Assembly: GCA_016783965.1 (NCBI GenBank)
Contig: JADHVO010000002.1
Location: 434,001-498,000 of the forward strand
DNA from: Alphaproteobacteria bacterium
Lineage (GTDB): Bacteria > Pseudomonadota > Alphaproteobacteria > Micropepsales > Micropepsaceae
Direction: 5' to 3'
Length of the DNA: 64,000 nt
Numbering within the stretch: position 1 is the first letter of the stretch; every line of letters begins with the position of its first letter. Positions 48,648 through 58,270 of the stretch are shown here, piece by piece. Made by a program: the position numbers and the translations under genes. The notes under the pieces were generated by a model. That model had not been told where the DNA came from. It made no database searches and was given only the letters and a program-made list of their open reading frames with translations.

Positions 48648-49292
48648 ATGCGCAAACTGATTCACCTGACACTGTCGCCGGCCTCGCGTCTGGCGCGGCT
48701 GCTGATCGGCGAAAAGCGGCTCACGTGCGACCCGGTCCTGTCGGAAGACAGCCAGCTTCACCTGCCGGTATTCACCGACCTCGATGGCACGACGGTGACC
48801 GGCCTGTGGGCCCTGGTGGACCACCTCGAGGGCACCTACTCCGACCATCCCCTGATGCCGGAGGACCCGGCGGCGCGCAGCCTCGCGTTGCGCTGGCTGG
48901 ACTGGGCCTTCGGGCCGTTCCAGGACCAGGTGACACGACGAGTCGTGTTCGAGAAGGGCGGGCAACGCTTCACCGGCGCCGTGCAGCGCTCCGCGCCGGA
49001 CATGAATATCATCCGCCAGGGCCGCGAGGCGCTGAAGATCGCGCTCAAGAAGATCGGCGATGCTGCCGACGCCAACGGCAATCTTGCAGCGCGCGAGTGC
49101 ACCATCGCCGATCTTGCCGTCACAGCGCACCTTTCCGCACTCGACTATTTTGGCGAGGTGCCGTGGAGCGAGTTTCCGCAAACCGCGGAGTGGTACATCC
49201 GGATCAAGTCGCGACCAGCCTTTCGCACTCTTTTGAACGACAAGGTGCCGGGCCAGCCGCCGACGGCCAGCTATGCCGAGCTCGATTTCTAG
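48648..49292 (+). CDS. Glutathione S-transferase family protein
   Basis: The 214-residue protein has an N-terminal thioredoxin-fold part (MRKLIHLTLSPASRLARLLI, then LPVFTDLDGTTVTGLWALVD) and a helical C-terminal domain with ECTIADLAVTAHLSALDYF, the GST N-capping region. The canonical catalytic residue is not clear (Ser11 is a candidate). Its 3' end overlaps queG by 20 bases, and this GST-queG pair recurs in Alphaproteobacteria to my memory. Confidence 0.87.
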   Translation: MRKLIHLTLSPASRLARLLIGEKRLTCDPVLSEDSQLHLPVFTDLDGTTVTGLWALVDHLEGTYSDHPLMPEDPAARSLALRWLDWAFGPFQDQVTRRVVFEKGGQRFTGAVQRSAPDMNIIRQGREALKIALKKIGDAADANGNLAARECTIADLAVTAHLSALDYFGEVPWSEFPQTAEWYIRIKSRPAFRTLLNDKVPGQPPTASYAELDF

Positions 49293-50391
49293 GACCGACC
49301 CAAAGACCGGCATCCGCAAGCGCGCGCTGGCCGAAGGCTTCGACGTCGTGCGCTTCGGCACCTCCGATGCGCCGATGCTGGCGGGCGAACGGCTGAGTGC
49401 GTTCTTGGCAGAAGGGCGGCAGGGCGACATGGACTGGATGGAACGCACCGCCGACCGGCGCGCCGACCCCAGGGTGCTGTGGCCCGAGGCAAGGAGCGTC
49501 GTTGTCCTTGGGATGAACTACGGACCAGCACACGATCCGCTGGAGGCCGTGGCGCGGCGCGATGCGGGCGCGATCTCAGTGTACGCGCAGGGCGTTGACT
49601 ATCACGACGTGATCAAGGCCCGGCTCAAAAACGTCGCCCGCACGATCGCGCAGGATTGTCAGTGTGAAGTGAGGGTGTTTGTCGACACGGCGCCGGTCAT
49701 GGAGAAACCCATCGCGCAGGGCGCCGGCGTCGGCTGGCAGGGAAAGCACACGAACCTGGTTAGCCGCGATTTCGGATCATGGCTGTTCCTGGGATCGATC
49801 TTCACGACGCTCCTACTCGAACCTGACGCTGCCGAGAGCGACCATTGCGGGCAATGCTCGCGATGCCTGGACATTTGTCCGACGAAGGCGTTTCCGGCAC
49901 CCTATCAACTCGATGCACGGCGGTGCATCTCCTATCTCACCATCGAGCACAAGGGCCACATCCCGCGTGAATTCCGGGAAGCGATCGGCAACCGGATCTA
50001 TGGCTGCGACGACTGCCTCGCTGTCTGCCCCTGGAACAAGTTCGCCCAACTGGCGGATGAAACCCGCTTCCATCCGCGTGCGGTGTTGCAGGCGCCGCTG
50101 CTGCGCGAACTGGCGCGGCTGGACAATGCCGCTTTCCGCGAATTCTTTCGCAAATCGCCCGTCAAGCGCATCGGGCGCGACCGCTTCGTACGCAATGTGC
50201 TGATTGCCATTGGCAACTCCGGCGTCCCGTGTCTTGCGGTCGAGGCAGAGCGCCTGCTCGACGATCTCTCCCCGCTCGTGCGGGCGATGGCGGTGTGGGC
50301 GCTGGGTCGCCTGGGCGTGGCGGCGCAGCACCGGCATCGGGCGCTTACCGAGGCAGACGACGCCGTTCGCGCCGAATGGGCGCTCACTTAG
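49273..50391 (+). CDS. queG: Epoxyqueuosine reductase
   Basis: The 372-residue enzyme performs the last step of queuosine synthesis, reducing epoxyqueuosine in tRNA with a cobalamin cofactor. Key segments are VVVLGMNYGPAHD, DTAPVMEKPIAQGAGVGWQG with the catalytic Asp, and two 4Fe-4S clusters (CGQCSRCLDICPTKAF and CDDCLAVCPWNKF). A HEAT-like C-terminal region (SPLVRAMAVWALGRLG) follows. The length fits the family. It overlaps the GST gene, so they are translated together. Confidence 0.95.
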   Translation: MPSSISRTDPKTGIRKRALAEGFDVVRFGTSDAPMLAGERLSAFLAEGRQGDMDWMERTADRRADPRVLWPEARSVVVLGMNYGPAHDPLEAVARRDAGAISVYAQGVDYHDVIKARLKNVARTIAQDCQCEVRVFVDTAPVMEKPIAQGAGVGWQGKHTNLVSRDFGSWLFLGSIFTTLLLEPDAAESDHCGQCSRCLDICPTKAFPAPYQLDARRCISYLTIEHKGHIPREFREAIGNRIYGCDDCLAVCPWNKFAQLADETRFHPRAVLQAPLLRELARLDNAAFREFFRKSPVKRIGRDRFVRNVLIAIGNSGVPCLAVEAERLLDDLSPLVRAMAVWALGRLGVAAQHRHRALTEADDAVRAEWALT

Positions 50392-51151
50392 CCGGGATCG
50401 AGTCTTCCAGATGCTGGCGGGCGCTTTCGGCTGCAGCCGTCCCCGGAGCAATTGCCACGACGCGCTCCCAATCGGCGCGCGCGCCCGCGACGTCGCCGTC
50501 CTCGAGTTTCGCGGTCCCGCGTTCGACGAGAGCATCTGGGTTGTTCGGCTGGACCTTCAACGCATGATCGAAATCAGCACGCGCGTCGGCCCGCCGCCCC
50601 ATGCCGTGCCGGGCGCTGCCGCGCAGCACATAAAGGTCTGCCCGGTCCGGATTGACCATCAAGGCGGCCGTCAGGTCCGACTCGGCCTTGGCCCAGTTCT
50701 TCTTGAAGGCGTTGGCCCGGGCGCGGTCGGCCAGCAGATCGGCATCCAGTGGATCGATGGCCAGCGCCGCGCTGAAAGAAGCCACGGCACGATCAGCCTG
50801 CCCAGCCAATAGCCAGGCGTTGCCGGCCTGGTCGTAAATCGCTGTACGCATGTCGGCGTCCCCGGTCGCCGCCGACCGGCCCAGCGCGTCGAGCCTGGTT
50901 CCGGCCTCCGCGAACTGGCGCAAACCGACCAAGGCGACCGCAGCGCAATGTTCGGCCGGCGCCCCACCGCCGGACTTCGCCCAGGATGTGGCCAGCATCA
51001 GCGCTCCGGAAGGGTCGGTTTGTGCCCGCTGCAGGCAGGCTTCGTACTGGCTGGCCGATGGGGTGGCTGCGGTTACTGCATCCGCACACAACGTGACCGC
51101 CGCGATCACGCAGCAGGTCACAGCGAACACCCGACACATCTTCACGCTCAT
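50384..51151 (-). CDS. Periplasmic TPR protein
   Basis: The start is taken as ATG 51151 (MSVKMCRVFAVTCCVIAAVT; 255 residues); an ATG at 51172 is an alternative. A signal peptide ends near CADAVTAA. Several TPR units follow, for example AGNAWLLAGQADRAVASFSA, KAESDLTAALMVNPDRADLY and RADFDHALKVQPNNPDALVE. TPRs mediate protein contacts; no enzyme domain is present. Its stop overlaps the queG end by eight bases on the other strand. Confidence 0.85.
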   Translation of the reverse strand: MSVKMCRVFAVTCCVIAAVTLCADAVTAATPSASQYEACLQRAQTDPSGALMLATSWAKSGGGAPAEHCAAVALVGLRQFAEAGTRLDALGRSAATGDADMRTAIYDQAGNAWLLAGQADRAVASFSAALAIDPLDADLLADRARANAFKKNWAKAESDLTAALMVNPDRADLYVLRGSARHGMGRRADARADFDHALKVQPNNPDALVERGTAKLEDGDVAGARADWERVVAIAPGTAAAESARQHLEDSIPAK

Positions 51152-51201
51152 GGGGAGTTGGTTAACATGCATTTGCCCAGAGGACCCTTGGAGTGATTGT
51201 C

Positions 51202-51465
51202 ATGAAAACGATTTTACCGCTCGCCTTGGCTGGCGGACTGCTTTTCGCGGGTTCCGCCGCTACCGCGTCAGTGATCGCGCCGCCGGCGCCGCATGCGTCC
51301 GTCAATGTAATACAGGTGCGCGACGGATGTGGCCGCGGCTTCCACGCGAACCGCTGGGGACACTGTGTATCGGACAGATCCGATTGGGGACGCCGTTGGG
51401 GCGGTGACGGCTGCGGCCGCTACTATCATCGCAATCGTCGCGGCCACTGCGTCCGCAACTGGTAG
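51202..51465 (+). CDS. Secreted small Gly/Cys-rich protein (GCG_CRPN-like)
   Basis: The 87-residue product starts at ATG 51202 with GGAG upstream. It has a signal peptide (MKTILPLALAGGLLFAGSAA). The mature part contains DGCGRGFHANRWGHCVSDRS and GCGRYYHRNRRGHCV, two copies of the GCG...H...GHCV pattern typical of the GCG_CRPN short secreted proteins. Their role is unknown. The divergent partner is the TPR gene. Confidence 0.75.
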   Translation: MKTILPLALAGGLLFAGSAATASVIAPPAPHASVNVIQVRDGCGRGFHANRWGHCVSDRSDWGRRWGGDGCGRYYHRNRRGHCVRNW

Positions 51466-51670
51466 CCACACTCGGCGATCACTGTTCTTGAACACGCCGG
51501 ATCGACCGATCCGGTGTGGGCTGACGCGCAGTGGCCAGTTTTCATCATCGGCACACACGCTGTCTCGGCACAAGGTTTTGCGACATCCTGTGCGCATAGC
51601 TCGTCAGCGTTGCCGAGGCAAACTGGCAGGTTGCGAGCCATGTCGGTAAGGTCCCGCAAGGGAGATCTTC

Positions 51671-53029
51671 ATGGCAAAATTCCTGCCGCTGCTCGCGGCT
51701 TTGGTGTTCGCATTTTTCGCGTTATCGGCACCGGCTGCGGCACAGCAGAGCGGCCCGGCCGCCGCGCCGACCGCGACGATCGATCGTCATGAGTTGCCGC
51801 CTATCGGCACTCCGCAGGGCGCATTCGATCCGCAGAAGGCGACGGCAGCCTACCTCGCCCAGGTGAGCGGCACGGCGCGCGAGCGATCCGATGCCTATTT
51901 CGAGGGTCACGACGAAGTGCTGCCCTTCGTCGACGCGCTGTACATGATTGCGATCTGCGGTCTGGTGTTGTGGTTCCGCGTTTCGGCTGCGCTCCGCGAC
52001 TTCGCGGTCCGCCAGACGCGCTCGCGGTTCTGGCAAGCGTCGCTCTACGTCGGGCCGATGATCCTGATCCTGGCGGTCGCGACGTTCCCTCTGACGCTCT
52101 ACGAGAGCTTCTTCCGCGAGAAGTCGTACGGGCTGATGAACCAGACCTTCCTCGCGTGGTTCAAGGATCAGTTGATCGGGCTGGGCCTCCTGCTGATCAT
52201 CGGCCTGATCGCGTTGACGATCCTCTATGCCATCATCCGCCGCGCGCCGCGCACCTGGTGGGTTTGGTGCGCCGCTGTTGCGATCGGCTTCTCAGCTTTC
52301 GGCACCATGATTGAACCGGTCGTGATTGCGCCGTTGTTCAACCACTACTCGCCGCTGCCGGAGAGCCCGCTCAAGACCGACATCCTGAGGATCGCGCGCG
52401 GCGAAGGCATTCCGGCGGACAACGTTTACCTGGTGGATGCGTCGCGGCAATCCGACCGCATTTCGGCCAACGTGTCCGGCTTCATGGGAACGACACGTGT
52501 CACCCTTAATGACAACCTGTTGCACAAGGGCACGCACGACGAGGTGCTGGCCGTGCTGGGGCACGAGATGGGGCATTACGTCCTCGATCACGCGTTGTGG
52601 GGCCTGGTTCTGGGCGGGCTGGTGATCGTGCTGACATTCGGCTTCTTGCAGGGCGCGTTCGGCGGACTCGCGAACCTGTTCGGCGGCAATTGGGACGTGC
52701 GCGAAGTATCCGACCCCGCCGGCTTTCCTCTCCTTGTCGCCTTGTTCACGGCATTCAGCCTGCTGATGACGCCGGTCAATAACTGGATCACGCGCTCCGC
52801 GGCGATCCAGGCCGACATGTTCGGCATCAACGCGGTGCGCAAGCCCGACGCATTCTCCTCGGTCGTGCTGAAGCTCGCGAATTACCGAAAGCTCGATCCC
52901 AGTCCGTGGGAGGAGTTCATCTTCTATGACCATCCTTCCGGGCATACGCGCATCTGGGAGATGATGCGCTGGAAGGCGCAGCACCTCGACGATCCCGACA
53001 TCAAGGCGGGGCCGGTCTCGCCGCAATGA
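51671..53029 (+). CDS. M48 (Ste24-type) metallopeptidase with a missing zinc ligand
   Basis: The 452-residue integral membrane protease has a signal-like N-terminus and several transmembrane segments (ASLYVGPMILILAVATFPLT, LIGLGLLLIIGLIALTILYA, ALWGLVLGGLVIVLTFGFL). The zinc motif is LGHEMGHYVLDH. The third ligand, normally Glu in a TR-x-x-E-x-x-AD segment, is Ala here (the segment reads TRSAAIQADMFG). The end EEFIFYDHPSGHTRI is the family hallmark. Activity may be lost or changed. Confidence 0.9.
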   Translation: MAKFLPLLAALVFAFFALSAPAAAQQSGPAAAPTATIDRHELPPIGTPQGAFDPQKATAAYLAQVSGTARERSDAYFEGHDEVLPFVDALYMIAICGLVLWFRVSAALRDFAVRQTRSRFWQASLYVGPMILILAVATFPLTLYESFFREKSYGLMNQTFLAWFKDQLIGLGLLLIIGLIALTILYAIIRRAPRTWWVWCAAVAIGFSAFGTMIEPVVIAPLFNHYSPLPESPLKTDILRIARGEGIPADNVYLVDASRQSDRISANVSGFMGTTRVTLNDNLLHKGTHDEVLAVLGHEMGHYVLDHALWGLVLGGLVIVLTFGFLQGAFGGLANLFGGNWDVREVSDPAGFPLLVALFTAFSLLMTPVNNWITRSAAIQADMFGINAVRKPDAFSSVVLKLANYRKLDPSPWEEFIFYDHPSGHTRIWEMMRWKAQHLDDPDIKAGPVSPQ

Positions 53030-54159
53030 GCTTCTTTTCGCGCACCTTCGGGCGCGCGGACGCCCCACTGCATGTTGCGGCACACAGCCATCATCCGTGG
53101 CCCGACGTTTCCTATGACGCGCAGATCGCCGCATGGGAAGACGCGGCGCGGCTGCTCGACCGCAAATGGGACCACGTTTTCGAGCACGTGATCCCGAAGG
53201 CTCGGGCACATATCGCGCGCCAACTCAACCTGCCCGATCCCGCCACCATCGCCTTCGGACCCAACACGCATGCTTTCCTCATGCGTATCCTGTCGTGCCT
53301 CCCGCAGCGGCCGGTGCGCGTGCTGACTACGGGCTCGGAGTTCATGAGCTTCTCGCGCCAGATGGCGCGGCTGAAGGAAGACGGGCTGGTGTCCGTCACG
53401 CAGATATCGACCGAGCCGTTCGAGGATTTCGCAGAGCGGTTCGCCCATGCGGCGTCGCGCGGCGGGCACAATCTGGTTTTTCTGAGCCAGGTGTTCTTTG
53501 ACTCCGGCTTCGCGGTGCACGACCTCGCCAAGATCGTCCGGGCGGTGCCACATCGCGAAACCTTCGTGGTGATCGACGGCTATCACGGCTTCATGGCCCT
53601 GCCGACAGACCTTGCAGCAATTGCGGACCGCGCATTCTACCTGGCGGGTGGCTATAAATACGCGATGGCCGGCGAAGGCGCGTGCTTCCTGCATTGCCCG
53701 CCATCCTATGGGCAGCGGCCGCTCGATACGGGCTGGTATGCCGGGTTCAGCGCGCTGGAGAGCGGCGGCAAGGGCGAGGTCGCCTACGCGACCGACGGCA
53801 GCCGCTTCCTCGGCGCGACGTTCGACGTCAGCGCGCTCTATCGCTTCAACGCCGTTCAGGACTGGCTGGCCGGCCTCGAGCTCAGCGTCGACAAGATGCT
53901 GCTCTACGTGCGGGCGCTGGAGCGGGCCTTTCTGCGCGAGACGAAATCTGATGACGTAAGTGCGGCGACACTGGTCGTCCCCAATGAAACGGAGCGCGGT
54001 CGCTTCCTGTGCTTCCGTACGCCCAAGGCCGGCGCGATCGTGGCGCGGCTCGCCGAGCAGAACATCATCGCCGACCACCGCGGCGACAGGCTGCGCATCG
54101 GATTCGGGCTGTACCACTCCCAGGACGCTGTGCGGCGGCTGGCTGCAGCGCTCGGCTGA
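53026..54159 (+). CDS. PLP-dependent aminotransferase class V-fold enzyme
   Basis: The ATG overlaps the protease stop (ATGA), giving 377 residues. The fold-type I PLP site shows VVIDGYHGFMALPTDL with the Asp-x-x-His pattern, followed by the Schiff-base Lys in YLAGGYKYAMAGEGACFLHC. This is kynureninase/cysteine-desulfurase-like. The substrate is not known: kynureninase itself is longer, and the surrounding genes give no clue. The C-terminal segment (IADHRGDRLRIGFGLYHS) fits the small domain. Confidence 0.85.
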   Translation: MSFFSRTFGRADAPLHVAAHSHHPWPDVSYDAQIAAWEDAARLLDRKWDHVFEHVIPKARAHIARQLNLPDPATIAFGPNTHAFLMRILSCLPQRPVRVLTTGSEFMSFSRQMARLKEDGLVSVTQISTEPFEDFAERFAHAASRGGHNLVFLSQVFFDSGFAVHDLAKIVRAVPHRETFVVIDGYHGFMALPTDLAAIADRAFYLAGGYKYAMAGEGACFLHCPPSYGQRPLDTGWYAGFSALESGGKGEVAYATDGSRFLGATFDVSALYRFNAVQDWLAGLELSVDKMLLYVRALERAFLRETKSDDVSAATLVVPNETERGRFLCFRTPKAGAIVARLAEQNIIADHRGDRLRIGFGLYHSQDAVRRLAAALG

Positions 54160-54213
54160 CGGAACCGACCGCGCCCCGCCGCATTTCCTCAGCAGTCAGT
54201 TTCGGGGAAACCG

Positions 54214-54369
54214 ATGACGCTGCTGATCATCATCATCCTGCTTGTGTTGCTGTTTGGCGGCGGTGGGTTCGGCTACAGCCAATACGGCTATGGCGGCGGC
54301 CTAGGCTGCGTCGGAACCGTCCTCCTGATCTTCCTTGGTCTCTGGCTGCTGGGCGTGGTGCGCGTCTAG
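54214..54369 (+). CDS. DUF3309-like small membrane protein
   Basis: The 51-residue product starts MTLLIIIILLVLLFGGGGFG, has a Gly/Tyr-rich middle and ends with a second hydrophobic segment (VLLIFLGLWLLGVVRV). This is the DUF3309 pattern. The stop overlaps the convergent hisG stop by four bases. Function is unknown. Confidence 0.75.
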   Translation: MTLLIIIILLVLLFGGGGFGYSQYGYGGGLGCVGTVLLIFLGLWLLGVVRV

Positions 54370-55343
54370 CCCAGGGCAGCCGATAGCGCCGCGTAGAGCG
54401 GGTTCGCGGTGTCGAACACATAGTCGGCATCCTGGGTCGTGGCAGGCGCGTCACAACCACGCGCGCGCAGGGCCGCGATGGCGTTCATCAGCTTCGGTCG
54501 CGGACAGAGCAGCGCATATTCGCCGGCCGCACCCGTCGGCTTCGACAGCACCGTCGCGCCCGCCTCGCGCGCAAGAATGGCAACCATCTCTTCGGCGTTG
54601 GTGTCGAGGCGAACACGCAGGATTTGCGCGTTCTTCGCGCGATCACGGGCGCCCAAGCGCTCCAGCAGGGCGGACGCTGCGGCGCGGGCTTCGGGCGTCC
54701 AGTCGGCGTCGAGGGAGGCAGCGAGCTGCGCCTGGCTCTTCAGGATGATGCCGTCGTCCAGCACCTTGAGGCCGTTGGCGTCGAGCGTGCTGCCGGTCGT
54801 CGTGATGTCGACGATGATCTCGGCTGTGCCGGCGGCGGGTGCGGCTTCGGTAGCGCCGGCGCTTTCGACGATCCGATAGTCGGAGATTCCCATGCGGGCG
54901 AAGTAATCGCGCGTGAGCTGGATGTACTTGGTTGCGACACGCAGGCGGCGGCGATGCTTCTGCGCAAAGGCGGCACAGACGTCGTCGAGGTCGGCCATGG
55001 TGGCGACGTCGATCCAGTAGCGCGGCACCGCGACCACGACGTTGGCAAAGCCGAAGCCGAGCGGGCGGATCAGGTGGACGCGGCTCTCCAGCTCCGGCGC
55101 CTGTTCGCGCAGGAGGTCTTCGCCCGAGACGCCGAAATGCACATCGCCCGCGATCAGCGAGGCGGCAATCTCCGACGCGGAGAGCAGCATCACCTCGATA
55201 TCCGGGAAACCGGACAGCGTGGCGCGGTAGCCGCGATCGCCGGAGGTCTGCTTCAGCGTCGCGCCGGCGTCGCCGAGATAGGCTTCGACGCCTTCCTTGA
55301 GACGTCCCTTGGACGGGATCGCAAGCGTGAGCGCCGCCATCAT
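54366..55343 (-). CDS. hisG: ATP phosphoribosyltransferase catalytic subunit
   Basis: The 325-residue enzyme catalyses the first step of histidine synthesis. It carries LTLAIPSKGRLKEGVEAYLG, HFGVSGEDLLRE and the PRPP-binding EIIVDITTTGSTLDANGLKV. It is longer than typical short HisG and has an alphaproteobacterial layout with HisZ next door. The start at 55343 overlaps the hisZ stop by ATGA. It should assemble with HisZ into the active and regulated complex. Confidence 0.93.
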   Translation of the reverse strand: MMAALTLAIPSKGRLKEGVEAYLGDAGATLKQTSGDRGYRATLSGFPDIEVMLLSASEIAASLIAGDVHFGVSGEDLLREQAPELESRVHLIRPLGFGFANVVVAVPRYWIDVATMADLDDVCAAFAQKHRRRLRVATKYIQLTRDYFARMGISDYRIVESAGATEAAPAAGTAEIIVDITTTGSTLDANGLKVLDDGIILKSQAQLAASLDADWTPEARAAASALLERLGARDRAKNAQILRVRLDTNAEEMVAILAREAGATVLSKPTGAAGEYALLCPRPKLMNAIAALRARGCDAPATTQDADYVFDTANPLYAALSAALG

Positions 55344-56500
55344 GCACCTCCGGCGGCGCGGCGCGCGCCCAGGATGGTTTCGGTGCGCAGCGCGCAGCCG
55401 ACGGCGGGGACAGAGCACCCTGCCCCGATGGCTTCCATCAGCGTGTCGTAACGGCCGCCGCCCGCGATCTCGACCGCGCCGGACTGATCGCGCGACCAGA
55501 GTTCGAAGACGAAGCCGGTGTAGTACTCAAGATTGCGGCCGAAGTGGGTGGCGAAGCTCACGCGCTCTTTCGCAACACCCATCTTGTACAGTGCGTCGAG
55601 GCGAACCTGCATCGCATCGAGCGGGCCGGACAGGTCGATGTTCGCGATCTTCGTCAGGCGCGCGATTTCGGCCAGTGCGGGGCCGGCCTCGCCGGAGACG
55701 TCGAGCAGGCCGGTCATGGTTCGCACCACGCCCGCGTCGAGATGCGAGGCAGCTTCGTCGGCCGCCTGCTCCAACAGACGCTCCACGATCTCATCGCGGG
55801 TGCGCGCGCCCTGCGGCGCGTCGGCGACCATGTCGAGCAGGCCTTCGATGGCCTTGCGGGTTTCCTCGTCGGACAGGCCGGTGAGCGAGGACAGCAGGCG
55901 CTGCATGTCGGTCGACCTGGCGCGGGTCAGCCGGTTCAGCAATTCCTCGAAATAGCCGGCGCGCCAGAAATGGCGCTTCAGCCGCGCGCGCCAATGCGGC
56001 GCAAGATCGAGCGCGTCGACCAGCGCGGAGAAGAAGGCGAGGTCACCGACCTTCACCTCGATGTCCCTCAGCCCCGCGGCCTTCACGGCATCGATGGCCA
56101 CTTCCATTATCTCGACGTCACCCTTGGCCGCGTCGTCCGCACCAAGGAGCTCTGCACCCGCCTGGAAGAACTGCGTCGGCTGGGCGCCGGCCTGATAGCG
56201 AAAGGCAAGGCCGTTGTAGCAGAGACGCGCGGGCAACGACGCCCTGGTGTCGACCGCATGCTTGCAGATCGGGATCGTGAGATCGGGACGCAGGCATAGC
56301 TCGCGGCCCGACGGATCGGACAGCGTGAACGTGCGGCGGCGGATTTCCTCGCCGGAGCGGTCAAGGAAGATGTCAGCCGGTTGCAGGATGCTGGGCTCGT
56401 GGCGCGTGTAGCCGTGCGATGCGAAGCTCTTCAGGATCGCGATAGCCTGGTCGTTCAACGCCTGGATTTGCGTCGTGTCGTAGTAGGGAAAGGCAACCAT
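55340..56500 (-). CDS. hisZ: ATP phosphoribosyltransferase regulatory subunit
   Basis: The 386-residue protein is a HisRS paralogue without tRNA charging activity. The class II fold features remain: RTFTLSDPSGRELCLRPDLT, then YNGLAFRYQAG and GAELLGADDAAKGDVEIME. It binds HisG and confers histidine feedback. It lies between hisS and hisG with 2-base and ATGA junctions, so the three are one operon. Confidence 0.93.
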   Translation of the reverse strand: MVAFPYYDTTQIQALNDQAIAILKSFASHGYTRHEPSILQPADIFLDRSGEEIRRRTFTLSDPSGRELCLRPDLTIPICKHAVDTRASLPARLCYNGLAFRYQAGAQPTQFFQAGAELLGADDAAKGDVEIMEVAIDAVKAAGLRDIEVKVGDLAFFSALVDALDLAPHWRARLKRHFWRAGYFEELLNRLTRARSTDMQRLLSSLTGLSDEETRKAIEGLLDMVADAPQGARTRDEIVERLLEQAADEAASHLDAGVVRTMTGLLDVSGEAGPALAEIARLTKIANIDLSGPLDAMQVRLDALYKMGVAKERVSFATHFGRNLEYYTGFVFELWSRDQSGAVEIAGGGRYDTLMEAIGAGCSVPAVGCALRTETILGARRAAGGA

Positions 56501-56502
56501 GG

Positions 56503-57999
56503 TCAGTGCTCGCGGGCGAGCGCGCGGCGGACTTCCGCCACGAGGTTGGTACGCAGCGCGCTGAACTGCGCCTCGCGATTGCCGACCCAGGCGGCGCGGC
56601 TTTCAACGGACTTCGCAAGTTCGGCGCCGAGCGCGAGGTCCTTGATCGTGACTTCGCCTTTCGCACGCTCGTCGGGTCCCTCGATGATGGCCAGCGCGGC
56701 GCCACGCTTGTCGGCGTATTTGAACTGGTCGCCCATCTTGCCCGTGCCGACATACGCCTCGGCGCGGATTTTCGCGGCGCGCAGCTCGCGCACAATATCG
56801 AACGCCGGCGCCGCATCGTTCTTGTCGAACACCGTGACGACGACTAGCGGGGCGGTTTCGACCGTTGTGGTCTTGCGCATCAGGAGCGCGGTGAGCAGGC
56901 GGCTCACGCCGATCGAGAACCCGACCGCCGGCGTTTTCTGGCCGGTGAAGCGCGCGACGAGATCGTCATAGCGCCCGCCGCCGCCGACGGAGCCGAACAC
57001 CACCGTCTGGCCCTTCTCGTTCTGCACCGGGAAGGTGAGCTGCGCCTCGAACACGGCGCCGGTGTAGTAGTCGAGGCCACGCACGATGCCGGTGTCGAGC
57101 TGAACCCGGTTGTGCTCATAGCCCGAGGCGGTGACGAGATTCATGATCGCCCTCACCTCTTTCAGGCCCTCTTCGCCCGTGGCGCTGCCTTCGACGGCGC
57201 GGGCGATGGTGGCAAAGTGGCTCTCGAGATTGTTGGCGGCGCCGGATGGCGCGATAAAGGAGACGATGCGCTCCGCCTGGCCGATGTCGAGCTCGGCGCC
57301 CCTGGTGAAGTCGCCGGATTCGTCCTTGCGGCCCTTGCCGAGAAGATCTCGCACGCCGTGCGGACCGACGCGGTCGAGCTTGTCCATCGCGCGCAGCACG
57401 GTGCCACGACGCTCGCGGATCTCGTCCGAACCGGTGACCGGCAGGCCGGCGGCTTCCAGCACGCCGTCAAGCAGCTTGCGGCTGTTCACCTTGATCGCGT
57501 AGTCGCCGCGCGCGAGGCCGAGCGCCTCCAGTGTGTCGGCGAACATCATCACCATCTCGGCGTCGGCCGAAGGCGAAGCGGTGCCGACGGTGTCGGCGTC
57601 GCACTGGATGAACTCGCGGTAGCGGCCGGGACCGGGCTTGTCGTTCCGGAACACCGTGCCGATCTGGTAGCGGCGGAAGGGGCGCGGCAGGAACTGCTGG
57701 TTCTCGGCGACGTAGCGCGCGAGCGGCGCCGTCAGATCGTAGCGCAGCGAGACCCACTGCTCGTCCTCGTCGCGGAACGAGAACACGCCGGCGTTCGGGC
57801 GGTCGACATCGGGCAGAAACTTGCCGAGTGCGTCGGTGTATTCGACGAACGGCGTCTCCAGCGCATCGAACCCGTAGGACTCGTAGGTGCGGCGGATGGT
57901 GTCCAGCATCGCCCGCTCGGCCGCGAGTTCGCCCGCGGCGCGGTCGCGGAAACCGCGAACCGTCCGTGCCTTGGGCCGGGACTGCTTATCGCTCGCCAT
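56503..57999 (-). CDS. hisS: Histidyl-tRNA synthetase
   Basis: The 498-residue class II synthetase starts at ATG 57999. Motif 1 region TVRGFRDRAAGELAAERAML, motif 2 region FRRYQIGTVFRNDKPGPGRY with REFIQCDADTVG, and the active-site RGLDYYTGAVFEAQLTF are present. The anticodon-binding domain occupies the last ~100 residues. It is longer than E. coli HisRS (about 420), typical of the alphaproteobacterial/eukaryotic-like branch. It is transcribed with hisZ and hisG from upstream of 58000. Confidence 0.95.
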   Translation of the reverse strand: MASDKQSRPKARTVRGFRDRAAGELAAERAMLDTIRRTYESYGFDALETPFVEYTDALGKFLPDVDRPNAGVFSFRDEDEQWVSLRYDLTAPLARYVAENQQFLPRPFRRYQIGTVFRNDKPGPGRYREFIQCDADTVGTASPSADAEMVMMFADTLEALGLARGDYAIKVNSRKLLDGVLEAAGLPVTGSDEIRERRGTVLRAMDKLDRVGPHGVRDLLGKGRKDESGDFTRGAELDIGQAERIVSFIAPSGAANNLESHFATIARAVEGSATGEEGLKEVRAIMNLVTASGYEHNRVQLDTGIVRGLDYYTGAVFEAQLTFPVQNEKGQTVVFGSVGGGGRYDDLVARFTGQKTPAVGFSIGVSRLLTALLMRKTTTVETAPLVVVTVFDKNDAAPAFDIVRELRAAKIRAEAYVGTGKMGDQFKYADKRGAALAIIEGPDERAKGEVTIKDLALGAELAKSVESRAAWVGNREAQFSALRTNLVAEVRRALAREH

Positions 58000-58270
58000 T
58001 CAATGCCTATGTGCGCCGCACCAACCGGGGCATGCCCCATAAGACAAGGACTTGGCCGTGTACAGCGAGGGGCGGGCAAAATCTCAAAAGTCGAATTCAA
58101 TTCGCTCCTAAGCCATTATAAAACCTCAAGAATATCCTTCCGCCGAGCCGATCGGATCGAGAGAAAATGCAAGCCGAACGCCATTGTTCGCAACGCCCAA
58201 GTGTCCGCTTCAACCCAGCACAACCAGTGGAACAAAATAGGAACTAACAGTGCGGGTTACAAGGGGCGAC

